Part shown: piece by piece, positions 1-12,732 of the stretch
How positions within the stretch are numbered: the stretch's first letter is position 1
Layout: each line of letters opens with the position of its first letter
Source: Tetmemena sp. SeJ-2015
Lineage: Eukaryota > Ciliophora > Spirotrichea > Sporadotrichida > Oxytrichidae
NCBI GenBank assembly: GCA_027382625.1
Contig: JAJKFJ010021689.1
Location: 1 to 64,000 of the forward strand
Direction of reading: 5' to 3'
DNA: 64,000 nt
Program-made: the position numbers and the translations under genes
The notes under the pieces: generated by a model
Databases searched by the model: none
Seen by the model: the letters and a program-made list of their open reading frames with translations, nothing else
What the model was told of the DNA's origin: nothing

Positions 1-579
1 ACAGGAAACTGGAAGGATAACACAATGGAGGGTTATGGAGTGTATGAATGGGAGGATGGAAGGAGGCATGAGGGCTACTACCACCAAGGCAATATGAATG
101 GACAAGGAATGATGACTTGGCGAAATGGAACAACTTATGAGGGGATGTTTATGAATGACTTGAAGCATGGATATGGGATATTGATTCAGAACACTGGACT
201 TAGATACGAGGGCCAGTGGTTCGAGGATGTTTCTCATGGTTATGGTAAAGTTACATACCCTGATGGTAAACAACAAGAGGGCGTTTGGGAGAGAGGAACT
301 ATTACAAATATCTATTCAGTGCAGCCTTCACCTTCAAGCCTTCATCTAAGCTCTACTCCACCTCAAGTCTAAATCTAGATTCCAGACTTTTCTCTTATAA
401 TAAATAAATCCACTTGCAATATATATTCTCAAGTTTTAGCTTCAAGCTAACATATCGAAAATCACTCATCATATCAGAAAGTAGAGGGGGACACCACTAC
501 TTAAGATTCCTCTATGCAATAAGATCAATAGTAGTAAAATGAAAAGGAATGGAATTTTAATTAGCCAGCAAGTCAATGA
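1..579 (+). CDS. MORN-repeat protein, C-terminal part (left arm copy, cut by window start)
   Basis: The frame is open from base 1 to a TGA at 577-579 when TAA/TAG are read as Gln. It shows consecutive MORN units (Tyr-Glu-Gly, then His-Gly-x-Gly spaced about 23 residues apart, as in YEGMF, HGYGIL, YEGQW and HGYGKV), followed by a Ser/Gln-rich tail. In the standard code the frame would end at the TAA at 370. Continued reading gives a poly-Gln/Asn tail, one of the arguments for the UAR = Gln code. MORN repeats are membrane/lipid-associated structural units, often in cytoskeletal or cortical proteins; the exact role here is unknown. The full-length copy lies in the right arm at 10904-11809. Confidence 0.85.
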
Positions 580-1200
580 ATGATAATCTCAATTTTTACT
601 AATTTATTTCTTAATAACTTAGGCATGATGATGATCTAGAATAATTTTGGATTTGAGTTTACTGGTAATTGATAGGCTCTTATTTTTAAAAAGTAGGAGA
701 GATATCCTAATTATATTTGCAATGGCTTCTTAAACTTTAAAATAGCTTATCGTTTCTTTATTTTTAGCCATATCCAGCACTTTCTTTTCATTATTTTTTA
801 AATAAAAATGAAAGTAAATTACAATAGAAAATCTTTATTTTAATGTTATATATTGTGAAATTTAGGATATTATTGTGATTTAATTTAATCTTTTAAGACT
901 ATAATTTATTGAAACATAGAAAAACCAACTTTATAGCTCTACTACATACTCAATTATACGCTATCATTTAATACTATTTACTAAAAATATAAGTTTTTTA
1001 AGATGAAAAAAGAGCAATAATTATGATATTTTTAATAACCATTAAATCTGTGCAAAAGAGATTAAATTAATTTTATGATTCATCTCAGGGATCTTAAACA
1101 AGTTATGCGAAGCATACTCGCGGCTAAACTGCCCTAGATTTCTTTTAAAACTAGAACAAATAATTATGAACTCCTTATTAAGAAAGCTTTCCTCTTGAAA
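580..1200. other. intergenic stretch, no gene seen (left arm)
   Basis: AT-rich sequence between the MORN gene and the surface-protein gene. It is also present in the right arm (about 10260-10903), with scattered substitutions and indels. I see no RNA gene or convincing frame in it. Confidence 0.5.
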
Positions 1201-4200
1201 GAAACAATTTGAGGGGCCTTCAAACTTATTGCACAGCTTCCTGCTCCGGTTTTCCAACCTATGATATGTCTCTTTATTATGGAATTTGGACTTTTACTAA
1301 AACTAGATCATCTGATTGCAATTGGGTAACATCTCCAGCTTCAGCTGATTTTTGCACTCCTTTGCTCAAAGCTTATTTTAGTTTAAATTTAAATAAATTG
1401 TAGGTATATATACTTATTACCAAGGCACGAACACAGAGTACACTAACAGCAATTGGGAATTCTCTCTTTAAACAACTCCAACCACTATAACCATAGTTTT
1501 TACTTGCCTAGATACGACACAAGTAGCTGCTGCTGATCAAATTGAATTGAGAGTTGTCACTGAAGAAACTGGCTACTATTCAGGCAGATTCAAGATTAGC
1601 ACATCACCTGCTAGTTGCTCAGCTGGAACTCTGACTCAAAATACAAATACACCGAGCACTCCGAATTATGACATAGCTGTGGGAGGCACTCAAACTTATT
1701 TAATCACGAATTTTCAGTCATCAAATAATTGCGATTACGTAAAAACCTAACTGGAATTCACTCCAAGCTTACCAGCTAGTGGAATAACTTTTACTACCAA
1801 CAAGGCCACTCAAACAACTACTGTTTCTGTAACTGACTCCTCCTTGAATGGGTAATCTTACTCGATCAAGGTTAAAGCTTACTCGAGTTACGATTCCTCA
1901 GTCTATCTATACTCGAACACTTTCACTTTTACTGTCTGTTACTGTTGCGATTACACAGCCACTGCGCCCTCTGCTATTTATAACTTAGTCACAATATCAA
2001 ATTACTTTACTCCTATTAGCTTTAGACATGGATATTTTTACTTAGTTTACTCTGTCTAAAAGTATAAATTATAGCCAAAGATGGGAGTTTAAACGCTTTC
2101 TCTAGTTCTGATTTAGTATTTACAGCTGCTTCAAATACGCTAGTCTTAAGTAGATTCATGTACGAACTAACGTCTCTAACGATCAAAATAAACTTATCTG
2201 GAATAAAAACACAAGCCAATATTTTTATAAAGGTTTATGTTTTGACACAGTGTGCCAGACAAACACAATCGATTTTGCATATATTTGCGAAATAAGTCTC
2301 TGCAATTTAGTAATACCAGCAATAACCACAGTCAACATCGATACTTATAAAAATTAGTTAAGATTAATTATATTAATCTATCTGGGACAAACTGATAAGA
2401 CTATAGCTTTATTTTCTTATTCATGTCCTACAGGTATGAGCGTAAAGTGCGGAGATCCTATTCCTAGATTATAAAATAGACTTAAATTAAAATTCTTAAT
2501 TTAGTTTAAGTTCATTCTTTTAGACTATAGAATAATTTGGCATCCGACCACCTTTCCCTCAGTGTGGTATTCAACAATGATTACAGTAGTCCAAAAATAT
2601 CCACAATCTCTCTTTCTGTGATAGGAACTTACTCAAGCACTTTTTCCATTTACTTCACTTCTCTTCCAAGTGCAGCACAGACTTACTCTCTAGATGTGAA
2701 TGTCATTTGCCCTAAATATATAATTAAGATTAGATGTATGAATTATTTTTTTAATTGAAGACTAAATAGTAAAAAGATTTCTTCCAATCATTTTACTGAA
2801 CTTTGAAAATCTTTTTTTAAATTGGCACTTAAATCATCTATTATTTTAATATCTATTTTAATCAGAATTACTTCAAGAATATATCGTAAATAACTCTTTT
2901 ATTTATACACTAACAATCGTAGAATAAAATTCTCTTCATTTGCGACTTAATTTTTTTAAACCCTACTTATGTTGCTCCTACTTACACAGACAAAAGTTAT
3001 CAATATTTTGTCGGCTCGGATGAATTTACAATTGAGCTACCTAGCATAGGATTACCCAGCTAATGTGAAACTCCCTCAATTCAAATGCTAGACTCATCAG
3101 CACTAAATCTATTTATAATCTATTAAATCTTTAAGAGTGATGATAACTATAAATTTTCGGTTTACCCTCATTTATAACTTAATCCCTCTCGGCAGATAAC
3201 AAACTTTCCCTTAAAATCCTGACATACTCAACCGCAGATTTAGGCACCTACATCATCAAAGTAGTGGACCAAGTTACAGATCTTTTCACTCCAGTAGCAT
3301 TTTCTTACAACCTAGAACTTGGTGTGATATTGAGAATCGCATTAGACGCTACGAATAGATGTGCCCCTGAATTCACTACTACCATTGGGAGCTACATAGA
3401 AATGTTTATCGAAGATATCAAAGATATAATTGCTCCTCAAGCTTCTGACTGTGATGATGAGGAAGTCTCATATAGAATTAAGTAAACCAAAGTATAGGTT
3501 GGAACTAATGGAACTTCTCAAAATAATCCAATCGCTAGTTTAGCGAACTTACAAAGATAAATAGTTATTCATCCTGGTATGAATGATGCAGGTCTCTACG
3601 AATTTAAATTTATTGCGCGAGATAACAACACCAATAAGTTATATTTATTTAAAGAAGAGCTCAGAGATCAGCTTTAAAGTGCTTGTGAAGTATAGGACAT
3701 AAATTAGAGCAATTCCAGTGTAAGAGACGCTTGAAAGTATAACTTAGTTCTCATAAATAGAGTAGAATCAGCTAAGAAATAGCTGGCAGAGTACTTAAGA
3801 AGTATGTGGCAAAATAATTAATGTTAGCCCTCTTGGATTAGCTTCAATCAAACTTAATCAAAATATACTCCTACCAAGCAACCTTGCAGATTACCTTACT
3901 ATACACGTTCATGATGAATCAACAGGAGAGTATTATTCTGTGAAATGGAGGATAGCCAGTTTAGGAATAGGCGAGTTCTAAATTCAACTGCTATTCGATG
4001 ATCCCATTCAGCTATCATAAGTAGTTGTAAGCTAAGCTATTTCTTTTAATCTTTATTGAAGAATTTTGATGATCTGATGATGAAGATAGACTCTTCTTTC
4101 CTAGAGGAAAAGCAAGATGATATTTATATGTCCAGCTCCATACCACGATAAATCATAGATCAGAGTAAGACTACCTTTAATTCTCATTCTTTAGATGAGT

Positions 4201-5464
4201 ATGACATGATTTTGACTACAGGAGTCTTGGCTTAATATGCGCTTGTTGGTGGGGTTTCATCCACTCTCATTCTCCAATTCTTTATGTAAGATTTTAGATT
4301 GAAAAGTATTTAGATAAGAAGTGCTTTCTTTGGTGTGGGGTATGATTAATAATATGCAGCTGATAGTTTACTTGCCATACCTTAATCTAATTTTCCCTGG
4401 AAACGCTTTTACATTTATTTAGCTGTTACTAAAATATTCCAATCTGAAAGTTCTTCCATCGATAGATTCAATCTCTGAACTTACAAGCTTGGGTCAGCAG
4501 TTTGAATACCAAATCTTAAACGAAAACATGGATTGCTAAGAACTTGACTTTGATAACTGCTATATCTTAAATAACAGCATAGAGATTATAGTCAGCTATA
4601 GTATTGGTTCACTTTTCTTGATAGGAAATTATCTGATCTTGAAATTCATTATCAAGAAATCCAAAGCATTTAATTAGCTTAGGCGTAAAGTACTTGGGCG
4701 ATACTTTATCATGGCTTGTACATAAATATTTTTATGTTTAACTTCATTTTTGAGCTTACTCTTCCATTTTAGAGAAGGTAAAATACAGTTTATTCATAAG
4801 AGTTTACATTGAAAACTACTTCAGCCAAGCAGTGCTGTCGTATTTGGTTCTTAGCAGTTTCATTTCTTTCAACAGGTGGAAAGATTACTTCAACTCAATC
4901 TTTTGCTATGTTTCTTTGGCTATTTTTACTCTAAGCCCATTCTTTATTCTAATCTTTCTTTACAGAAATAGACATCAAAGGAAGAAGAATGCTTCCTTTA
5001 AATAGAAGTAATGAAATAGAAATGCAAGTTTTAATTTACTATTGTAGAAGTTTGAATCCCTTTGGGAAAACACTTCGTCCAAGAAGCAACTAAGTCTCTA
5101 CTATATATTTATCTATCTGCTCAAAAGATTGCTGTTCGCAGTTTCCCTAATTTACTTTACTATAAGTACCTAGCTTTTGATTCAGCTATTGTTTTCTGTG
5201 TTCTAGCTGGCGTTGCTAATAAAATTCCAGCCTATGAAGTTTGGGTACCAAAATGGATTAGAAATAGTGAATGAGCTCTGTTTCATGATTGGACTATTGC
5301 TGTGCTTTCTTTTCACTGACTTCGTTGACGATGAATTGCTTCGCTATCTGTTGGGGAGATTTTTCATTGGCCTAGTAATCTTCAACTTGCTCATAAACCT
5401 GCTAGTCATTGCAATCGTAGTCATCTACAGAACTATCATCAATAAAAATGAAATGTTAAACTGA
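1200..5464 (+). CDS. large surface protein: cadherin-like extracellular repeats plus C-terminal multi-spanning membrane domain (left arm, frame broken)
   Basis: The N-terminal two thirds translate into Thr/Ser-rich beta-type repeats (for example 1547-1990 and 3264-3480), the style of cadherin-like or dystroglycan-type repeats of big ciliate surface proteins. The C-terminal part is strongly hydrophobic: a frame with Trp-Gly-Met-Ile-Asn and a Pro-Gly-Asn-Ala-Phe segment (about 4330-4420), then helices at about 4590-4660, 4700-4770, 4900-4970 and 5100-5450, ending at TGA 5462-5464. A TM-rich frame containing TAG codons as Gln runs through 5080-5464. A probable intron starts near 4778. The reading frame slips several times (about 2030-2090, 2480-2560, 4310), where the right arm reads correctly or differs, so this copy is not intact as sequenced. 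The start is uncertain. I cannot assign ligand or transport activity. Confidence 0.6.
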
Positions 5465-5877
5465 TAGTTTGCATTCATTAATTTATTCAAGGTAAGGAAA
5501 TTCATAATAATGCAGCGAGTAAAATCAGCCATCAACAGACTTAATAAAGTCAAATAGCAAATGAGCCTTCAAAAAGCATTTGTTTAATTTTTTTTTACAA
5601 GCAGATAAAATGAGAAAACAAGTCATTAAAAAATAGCACACTCTTAAGGAGGAGAGATAAAGCTTTAACTTTCTTAAAGCTTTATCTCTCCTCCTTAAGA
5701 GTGTGCTATTTTTTAATGACTTGTTTTCTCATTTTATCTGCTTGTAAAAAAAAATTAAACAAATGCTTTTTGAAGGCTCATTTGCTATTTGACTTTATTA
5801 AGTCTGTTGATGGCTGATTTTACTCGCTGCATTATTATGAATTTCCTTACCTTGAATAAATTAATGAATGCAAACTA
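5465..5877. other. palindrome centre, no gene seen
   Basis: This is the turnaround between the two convergent gene copies. The sequence folds on itself around a 5-nt spacer at 5669-5673. The + strand frame after 5511 is matched exactly by the - strand frame because of the symmetry, so it cannot be judged as coding. Confidence 0.6.
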
Positions 5878-8800
5878 TCAGTTTAACATTTCATTTTTAT
5901 TGATGATAGTTCTGTAGATGACTACGATTGCAATGACTAGCAGGTTTATGAGCAAGTTGAAGATTACTAGGCCAATGAAAAATCTCCCCAACAGATAGCG
6001 AAGCAATTCATCGTCAACGAAGTCAGTGAAAAGAAAGCACAGCAATAGTCCAATCATGAAACAGAGCTCATTCACTATTTCTAATCCATTTTGGTACCCA
6101 AACTTCATAGGCTGGAATTTTATTAGCAACGCCAGCTAGAACACAGAAAACAATAGCTGAATCAAAAGCTAGGTACTTATAGTAAAGTAAATTAGGGAAA
6201 CTGCGAACAGCAATCTTTTGAGCAGATAGATAAATATATAGTAGAGACTTAGTTGCTTCTTGGACGAAGTGTTTTCCCAAAGGGATTCAAACTTCTACAA
6301 TAGTAAATTAAAACTTGCATTTCTATTTCATTACTTCTATTTAAAGGAAGCATTCTTCTTCCTTTGATGTCTATTTCTGTAAAGAAAGATTAGAATAAAG
6401 AATGGGCTTAGAGTAAAAATAGCCAAAGAAACATAGCAAAAGATTGAGTTGAAGTAATCTTTCCACCTGTTGAAAGAAATGAAACTGCTAAGAACCAAAT
6501 ACGACAGCACTGCTTGGCTGAAGTAGTTTTCAATGTAAACTCTTATGAATAAACTGTATTTTACCTTCTCTAAAATGGAAGAGTAAGCTCAAAAATGAAG
6601 TTAAACATAAAAATATTTATGTACAAGCCATGATAAAGTATCGCCCAAGTACTTTACGCCTAAGCTAATTAAATGCTTTGGATTTCTTGATAATGAATTT
6701 CAAGATCAGATAATTTCCTATCAAGAAAAGTGAACCAATACTATAGCTGACTATAATCTCTATGCTGTTATTTAAGATTTAGCAGTTATCAAAGTAAAGT
6801 TCTTAGCAATCCATTTTTCGTTTAAGTTTTTATTCAAACGGGCGACCCAACTTGTAATTTCAAATTGAATCTATGATGGAAAAGAACTTTCAAATTGGTT
6901 TTTTTTTAGAACACTAAATAAATGAAAAAAGCGTTTCCGGGGAAAATTAGTTAAGGGTTTATCCAAGTAAACTTTTTTAAGCGCATATTTTTAATTTATC
7001 CCCAAACCCCAAAGAAACACTTCTTTTTAAAATCTTTTCAATTAAAATCTTACATAAAAATTTTGGAGAATTTAAAAGTGGTTTTAAACCCCAACCAACA
7101 AGCGCTATTGACCAAGGCTCCTGTGGTTAAAATCATTTTCTTTACCCCATCTAAAACAAATAATTAAAGGTAGTCTTATTGATCAAGGGATTTATCTTGG
7201 TAGGGAAAGGGGACATTTTTAAATATCATCTTGTTTTTCCTCTGGGAAAGAAAGTCTATCTTCATCATCAATCATCAAAATTTCCCTTCAAAAAGATTAA
7301 AAGAAAAAAGCCCTTAGTTTTTAAAAACTATTTTAAAATAAAAAGGGTTAAAAATTCGGAAATCAATTAAATTTTGGGGGAAGTTAAATTTTAAATTTTT
7401 TCAAACCAAATTCCTAAAAACTGTTTTTCCTTTTTCCCATTTCCAAAAAAATTTTTCCTTTTTAAATACCCCCCCCTTTTAAAAAATTTAAATTTCTCTG
7501 AAAAAAGGGTTAAATTTATTAAAAAATCTGCAAAAGGTTGCCTTTTTTAAAAAAAAGTAATTTAATTGGAAGAAAAATTAAATTTGAACCCCCTAATCCT
7601 TTTTTAAAAAAAATTTTTTGACTAAATGTTAAAAAATTGCCAATAAAAATTTTTCAAATAAAGGGGTTAAACTTTTTTGCCAAAAAAGCCGATTTTCTTA
7701 GCTTTCTACTCTATTTATGAAACAAGTTATTTTTCAAGCGTCTTTAACGGGAAATTTTCTTTAATTTTTTTCCCCTTAAAACTTCACAAGCTTTTTAAAA
7801 ACTGATCTCTGACTCTTCTTTAAAAAATAAAAACCTTTTTGGGTTTTATCTGGCAAAAATTTAAAATTTCTTAGAACCTGCATCATTCTTTCCGGATGAA
7901 TAACTATTTATTTTTTAAAAATTGGCAAAACTGCAATTGGATTATTTTGAGAAGTTCCATTGGTTCCACTATACTTTGGTTTACTTAATTCTAAATGGAC
8001 TTCCTCATCATCACAGTCAGAAGCTTGAGGAGCAATTATATCTTTGATATCTTCGATAAAAATTTCTATGTAGCTCCCAATGGTGGGAGTGAATTCAGGG
8101 GAAAATCTATTCGTAGCGTCTAATGCGATTCTCAATATACACCAAGTTCTAGGTTGTAAGAAAATGCTACTGGAGTGAAAAGATCTGTAACTTGGTCCAC
8201 CACTTTGATGATGTAGGTGCCTAAATCTGCGGTTGAGTATGTCAGGATTTTAAGGGAAAGTTTGTTATCTGCCGAGAGGGATTAAGTTATAAATGAGGGT
8301 AAACCGAAAATTTTTAGTTTTCACTCTTAAAGATTTAAAGATTAAAAAATAGGTTTAGGTTTATGAGTCTAGCATTTGAATTGAAGGGGGTTTCACATTA
8401 GCTGGGTAATCCATGCTAGGTAGCTCAATTGTAAAATTTATCCGAGCCGACAAAATATTGATAACTTTTGTCTGTGTAAGTAGGAGCAAATAAGTAGGGG
8501 TTTTAAAAAAATTTAAATCCAAATTAAGAGAATTTTATTTAAAAATTTTAGTGAAAAAATAAAAGAGTTATTTACAAATATTCCCTTAAAGTAATTCTGG
8601 TTAAAATAGATATGAAAATAATAGATTATTTAAGTGCCCAATTTTTTAAAAAAAAAAATTTTTAAAGTTCAAAAGGGTTTAAAAAAAAAGATTGGAAGAA
8701 AATTTTTTTCAAATTTTGTCTTAAAATTTAAAAAAAAAATTCAACATCTAAACTTAATTTATATTTAGGGCAAATGACATTCACATCTAGAGAGTAAGTC

Positions 8801-10260
8801 TGTGCTGCACTTGGAAGAGAAGTGAAGTAAATGGAAAAAGTGCTTGAGTAAGTTCCTATCACAGAAAGAGAGATTGTGGATATTTTTGGACTACTGTAAT
8901 CATTGTTGAATACCACACTGCTTGCAAAAGCAGGGTCATTATCTACTGTAAACTTATTAAGAATTTTTAAATTAAGTCTATTTTATAATCTAGGAATAGG
9001 ATCACCGCACTTTACGCTCATACCCGTAGGGCATGAATAGGAAAATAAAGCTATAGTCTTATCAGTTTGTCCCAGATAGATTAATATAATTAATCTTAAC
9101 TAATTTTTATAAGTATAGATGTTGACTGTGGTGATTGCTGGTATTACTAAATTGCAGAGACTTATGTCGCAACTATAGGCAAAATCGATTGTGTTTGTCT
9201 GGCAACTGTGTCAAAACATAAGCCTTTATAAAAATCTTAGCTTGTGTTTTTATTCCAGATAAGTTTATTTTGATCGTTAGAGACGTTAGCTCGTACATGA
9301 ATCTACTTAAGACTAGCGTATTTGAAGCAGCTGTAAATACCAAATCAGAACTAGAGAAAGCGTTTAAACTCCCATCCTTGGCTTAAAGTGTGTGCTCACT
9401 TGCACAGACAGATGGAGTTATAGTCCATGTCCCTAAGCTAATGGGAGTAAAGTAATTTGATATTGTGACTAAGTTATAAATAGCAGAAGGCGCAGTGGCT
9501 GTGTAATCGCAACAGTAACAGACAGTAAAAGTGAAAGTGTTCGAGTATAGATAGACTGAGGAATCGTAACTCGAGTAAGCTTTAACCTTGATCGAGTAAG
9601 ATTACCCATTCAAGGAGGAGTCAGTTACAGAAACAGTAGTCGTTTGAGTGGCCTTGTTGGTAGTAAAAGTTATTCCACTAGCTGGTAAGCTTGGAGTGAA
9701 TTCCAGTTAGGTTTTTACGTAATCGCAATTATTTGATGACTGAAAATTCGTGATTAAATAAGTTTGAGTGCCTCCCACAGCTATGTCATAATTCGGAGTG
9801 CTCGGTGTATTTGTATTTTGAGTCAGAGTTCCAGCTGAGCAACTAGCAGGTGATGTGCTAATCTTGAATCTGCCTGAATAGTAGCCAGTTTCTTCAGTGA
9901 CAACTCTCAATTCAATTTGATCAGCAGCAGCTACTTGTGTCGTATCTAGGCAAGTAAAAACTATGGTTATAGTGGTTGAAGTTGTTTAAAGAGAGAATTC
10001 CCAATTGCTGCTAACGTACTCTGTGTTCGTGCCTTGATAATAAGTATATATACCAACTAATTTTTAACTTCAATTAAATTAAGCTTTGAGCAAAGGAGTG
10101 CAAAAATCAGCTTAATCTGGAGCAGTTCCCCAATTGCAATCAGTTGATCTAGTTTTAGTAAAAGTCCAAATTCCATAGTAAAGAGACATATCATAGGTGG
10201 GAAAACCGGAGCAGGAAGCTGTGCAATAAGTTTGAAGGCCCCTCAAATTGTTTCTATCTG
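5878..10260 (-). CDS. large surface protein, right-arm copy (frame broken in 6800-8760)
   Basis: Mirror copy of the left-arm gene. The C-terminal membrane part (5878-6780) is identical to the left arm. The extracellular part at about 8770-10200 is mostly open and in places better than the left arm: around 9380-9420 and 8880-8960 it gives a continuous repeat-domain reading where the left arm loses frame. Between about 6800 and 8760 the sequence degenerates into long A, T, C and G runs with missing bases and no longer encodes the protein. Some differences from the left arm are clean in-frame substitutions (near 10025 and 10115), so part of the divergence may be allelic. The start is not determined; a TGA lies upstream in frame near 10290. 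Confidence 0.55.
6800..8760. other. degraded stretch of the right arm (homopolymer-expanded sequence)
   Basis: Compared with left-arm positions about 2600-4540, this stretch shows homopolymer expansion, bases copied from neighbours and lost transitions, and accounts for much of the extra length of the right arm. The pattern is that of an uncorrected consensus rather than mutation: coding is destroyed without any preference for codon position, while the flanks are near identical. Confidence 0.7.
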
Positions 10261-10903
10261 CAAGAAAGCTTTCTTAATAAGGAGTTCATAACTGTTTGTT
10301 CTAGTTTTAAAAGAGATCTAGGGCGGTTTAGCCGCGAGTATGCTTCGTATAACTTGTTTAAGATCCCTGAGATGAATCATAAAATTAATTTAATATCTTG
10401 TGTAAAGATTAATGGTTATTAAAAATATCATAATTATTGTTCTTTTTTTTCATCTTAAAAAGCTTATATTTTTAGTAAATAGTATTAAATAATAGCGTAT
10501 ATGTGAGTATGCAGTTGAGCTAATTTCTTTGAAAAATTATAAAGTTTGTTTTTCTAGGTTTCAATAAATCATAGTCTTAAAAGATTAAATTAAATCCCAA
10601 TAATATCTTACATTTCACAATATAGAGCATTTAAATAAAGATTTTCTCTAGTATTTTACTTTCATTTTTATTATCTCACTGATTTAAAAAAATAATGAAA
10701 CTAAAGTGCTGGATATGGCTAAAAATAAAGAAACGATAAGCTATTTTAAAGTTTAAGAAGCCATTGCAAATATAATTAGGATATCTCTCCTACTTTTTAA
10801 AAATAAGAGCCTATCAATTACCAGTAAACTCAAATCCAAAATTATTCTAGATCATCATGCCTATGCTATTAAGAAATAAATTAGTAAAAATTGAGATTAT
10901 CAT

Positions 10904-11809
10904 TCATTGACTTGCTGGCTAATTAAAATTCCATTCCTTTTCATTTTACTACTATTGATCTTATTGCATAGAGGAATCTTAAGTAGTGGTGTCCCCCTCT
11001 ACTTTCTGATATGATGAGTGATTTTCGATATGTTAGCTTGAAGCTAAAACTTGAGAATATATATTGCAAGTGGATTTATTTATTATAAGAGAAAAGTCTG
11101 GAATCTAGATTTAGACTTGAGGTGGAGTAGAGCTTAGATGAAGGCTTGAAGGTGAAGGCTGCACTGAATAGATATTTGTAATAGTTCCTCTCTCCCAAAC
11201 GCCCTCTTGTTGTTTACCATCAGGGTATGTAACTTTACCATAACCATGAGAAACATCCTCGAACCACTGGCCCTCGTATCTAAGTCCAGTGTTCTGAATC
11301 AATATCCCATATCCATGCTTCAAGTCATTCATAAACATCCCCTCATAAGTTGTTCCATTTCGCCAAGTCATCATTCCTTGTCCATTCATATTGCCTTGGT
11401 GGTAGTAGCCCTCATGCCTCCTTCCATCCTCCCATTCATACACTCCATAACCCTCCATTGTGTTATCCTTCCAGTTTCCTGTGAAGGCTTGGCCATTAGA
11501 CCATTCATAGCGTCCAAACCCTTCAATGATTCCCCCTTTGAACTCGCCAAAGTATAGCGCTCCATCTGGCCAGATCTTGATTCCCCTACCGTGCTCTTGC
11601 CCATTTATGAACTGGCCATCATAGACCAATCCGTAGCGAGCGATGAATAGTCCAATTCCATGTTTCTTGCCTCTGAAGAAATTGCCTTCATAGTAGTCAC
11701 CCATGTCAGACCAGTATCGGCCTTCTCCGTTAGCTTCATCATTCAAAAATTCAGCTTCAAGCTTTGCACCTGAGGGGTACACTATAATGCCAGGGCCGTG
11801 CTTCTGCAT
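10904..11809 (-). CDS. MORN-repeat protein, full copy (right arm)
   Basis: From ATG at 11809-11807 to TGA at 10906-10904, about 301 residues with about nine MORN units (YEGNF, HGIGLF, YDGQF, HGRGIK, YFGEF, FTGNW and others), then the Gln/Asn-rich tail shared with the left arm. The frame stays open upstream of this ATG and reads Gly-Phe-Leu-Thr-Tyr-Pro-Gln, which resembles the end of another MORN unit. The true start may therefore lie farther up, perhaps across an intron. It is divergent from the small gene at 11931, with about 120 bp between. MORN proteins usually scaffold membranes or the cortical cytoskeleton; the specific function is unknown. Confidence 0.85.
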
Positions 11810-11930
11810 CTAGGGGTATGTCAGGAATCCTATTTAAGCCAAGATATCAAAGCAATTAAAAATAAAGTAGACTTAGTGAAAGCAGTAATAAATTCTTATA
11901 GAAGATTAGTTAAATTGAAGTTTAAGAAAC

Positions 11931-12381
11931 ATGGGTAACAATAATTGCTGTGGCACGGATGAGAAAAAACTCAAACCAACTTTTTTCGACATGAAGAAAG
12001 TTAAGAACAATATTGAACGTCTCAATAAGATATCTCAGCAACAACTTTATCATAAATTGAATAGTTATGTAATCTAAATATGTAGAATTTTAAAATGATT
12101 AAATTTTTGAACAACAACTAAATGCATCACAGGAGCAGCAAGATGAAAGACTCAAATTAACTTTTACGAAGTACAGACACTTGAACGACATTCCCATAAG
12201 AGAGCGCTTTACTAATGTAAGTCCTACGCCAAAAATAAGTTAACTCACATTGCTTGAACAGCTACTTGCATTTGAATTATCATTTTAAGTTTCCTTATTC
12301 TTGTAGAATGAGAAATTCATTATAACTTAATTTAAATTAAATTTTCTATTACTTCATGGATTTGAAGACTAAGTGGAATGA
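11931..12381 (+). CDS. small putative N-myristoylated protein with two introns
   Basis: It starts MGNNNCCG, a good N-myristoylation signal (Gly-2) with adjacent Cys for palmitoylation. Exons are 11931-12068, 12133-12216 and 12307-12381. The introns are 12069-12132 (64 nt, gtaatc...cacag) and 12217-12306 (90 nt, gtaagt...tgtag). Both keep the frame and give about 98 residues, rich in Lys/Gln/Asn, ending in TGA. An alternative 3' splice site at about 12366 would give a charged extension (Lys-Trp-Asn-Asp-Arg...) toward 12460. No domain is recognised. The two well-formed introns make the gene credible. Confidence 0.65.
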
Positions 12382-12732
12382 CAGAGTAAGAATAGAGAGG
12401 CTACTCTATGAAGAGTGCTTGGAAATTTATCTTATATAAATTCTTATTTTTCTTTTAATTTTAAATTGAGCCCCAGACCTACTTCACTGGTAAACTTTCG
12501 AAGATCTCATCTTCTATAGGATCCCTTATAACTATATAAACTGATAGATAATCTAAATTGTAAACAGAAAATGATAGTTTAAATCAAAATTAGTATTTTA
12601 TTAGCTAGCAACTCCTTCTACAACAAACATGGATCATTATTTCTTAAACCTTCTTTAATTATAAATAGCAAATTACTTTATATCTCATTTAATTATATTT
12701 GAATGGACAAGAATAGGTGAGTTGTCACTCTT
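12382..12732. other. stretch without a clear gene
   Basis: AT-rich, with a partly open Gln-rich frame from about 12470 to 12715 that could be an alternative extension of the small gene upstream. No start, splice site or domain decides it. Confidence 0.4.

Larger units (their letters stand above)
1..11483. repeat. giant inverted repeat (palindrome), axis near 5671
   Basis: Positions 1-5668 read as the reverse complement of about 5674-11483, with a 5-nt spacer (5669-5673). Near the axis the arms are identical: the reading frame at 5213-5464 recurs base-for-base at 5878-6129 on the other strand. Farther out the right arm is about 115 nt longer by position 1547 and about 141 nt longer by position 372, because of indels. 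The left arm continues beyond the window start, since the MORN gene it carries is cut at base 1. Both arms carry the same two genes. A true germline palindrome and a long-read artefact (a molecule read through both strands because an adapter was missed, or an amplification chimera) would look the same here. Confidence 0.95.

Noticed and set aside
5062..5274. 70-codon frame in each palindrome arm (also 6068-6280)
   Set aside because: The other frame, using TAG as Gln, runs uninterrupted through the whole membrane domain, so this is a shadow; no intron at 5200 is needed.
11207..11557. 116-codon + strand frame
   Set aside because: It is antisense to MORN repeats; the repetitive Gly/Tyr codons create long reverse frames.
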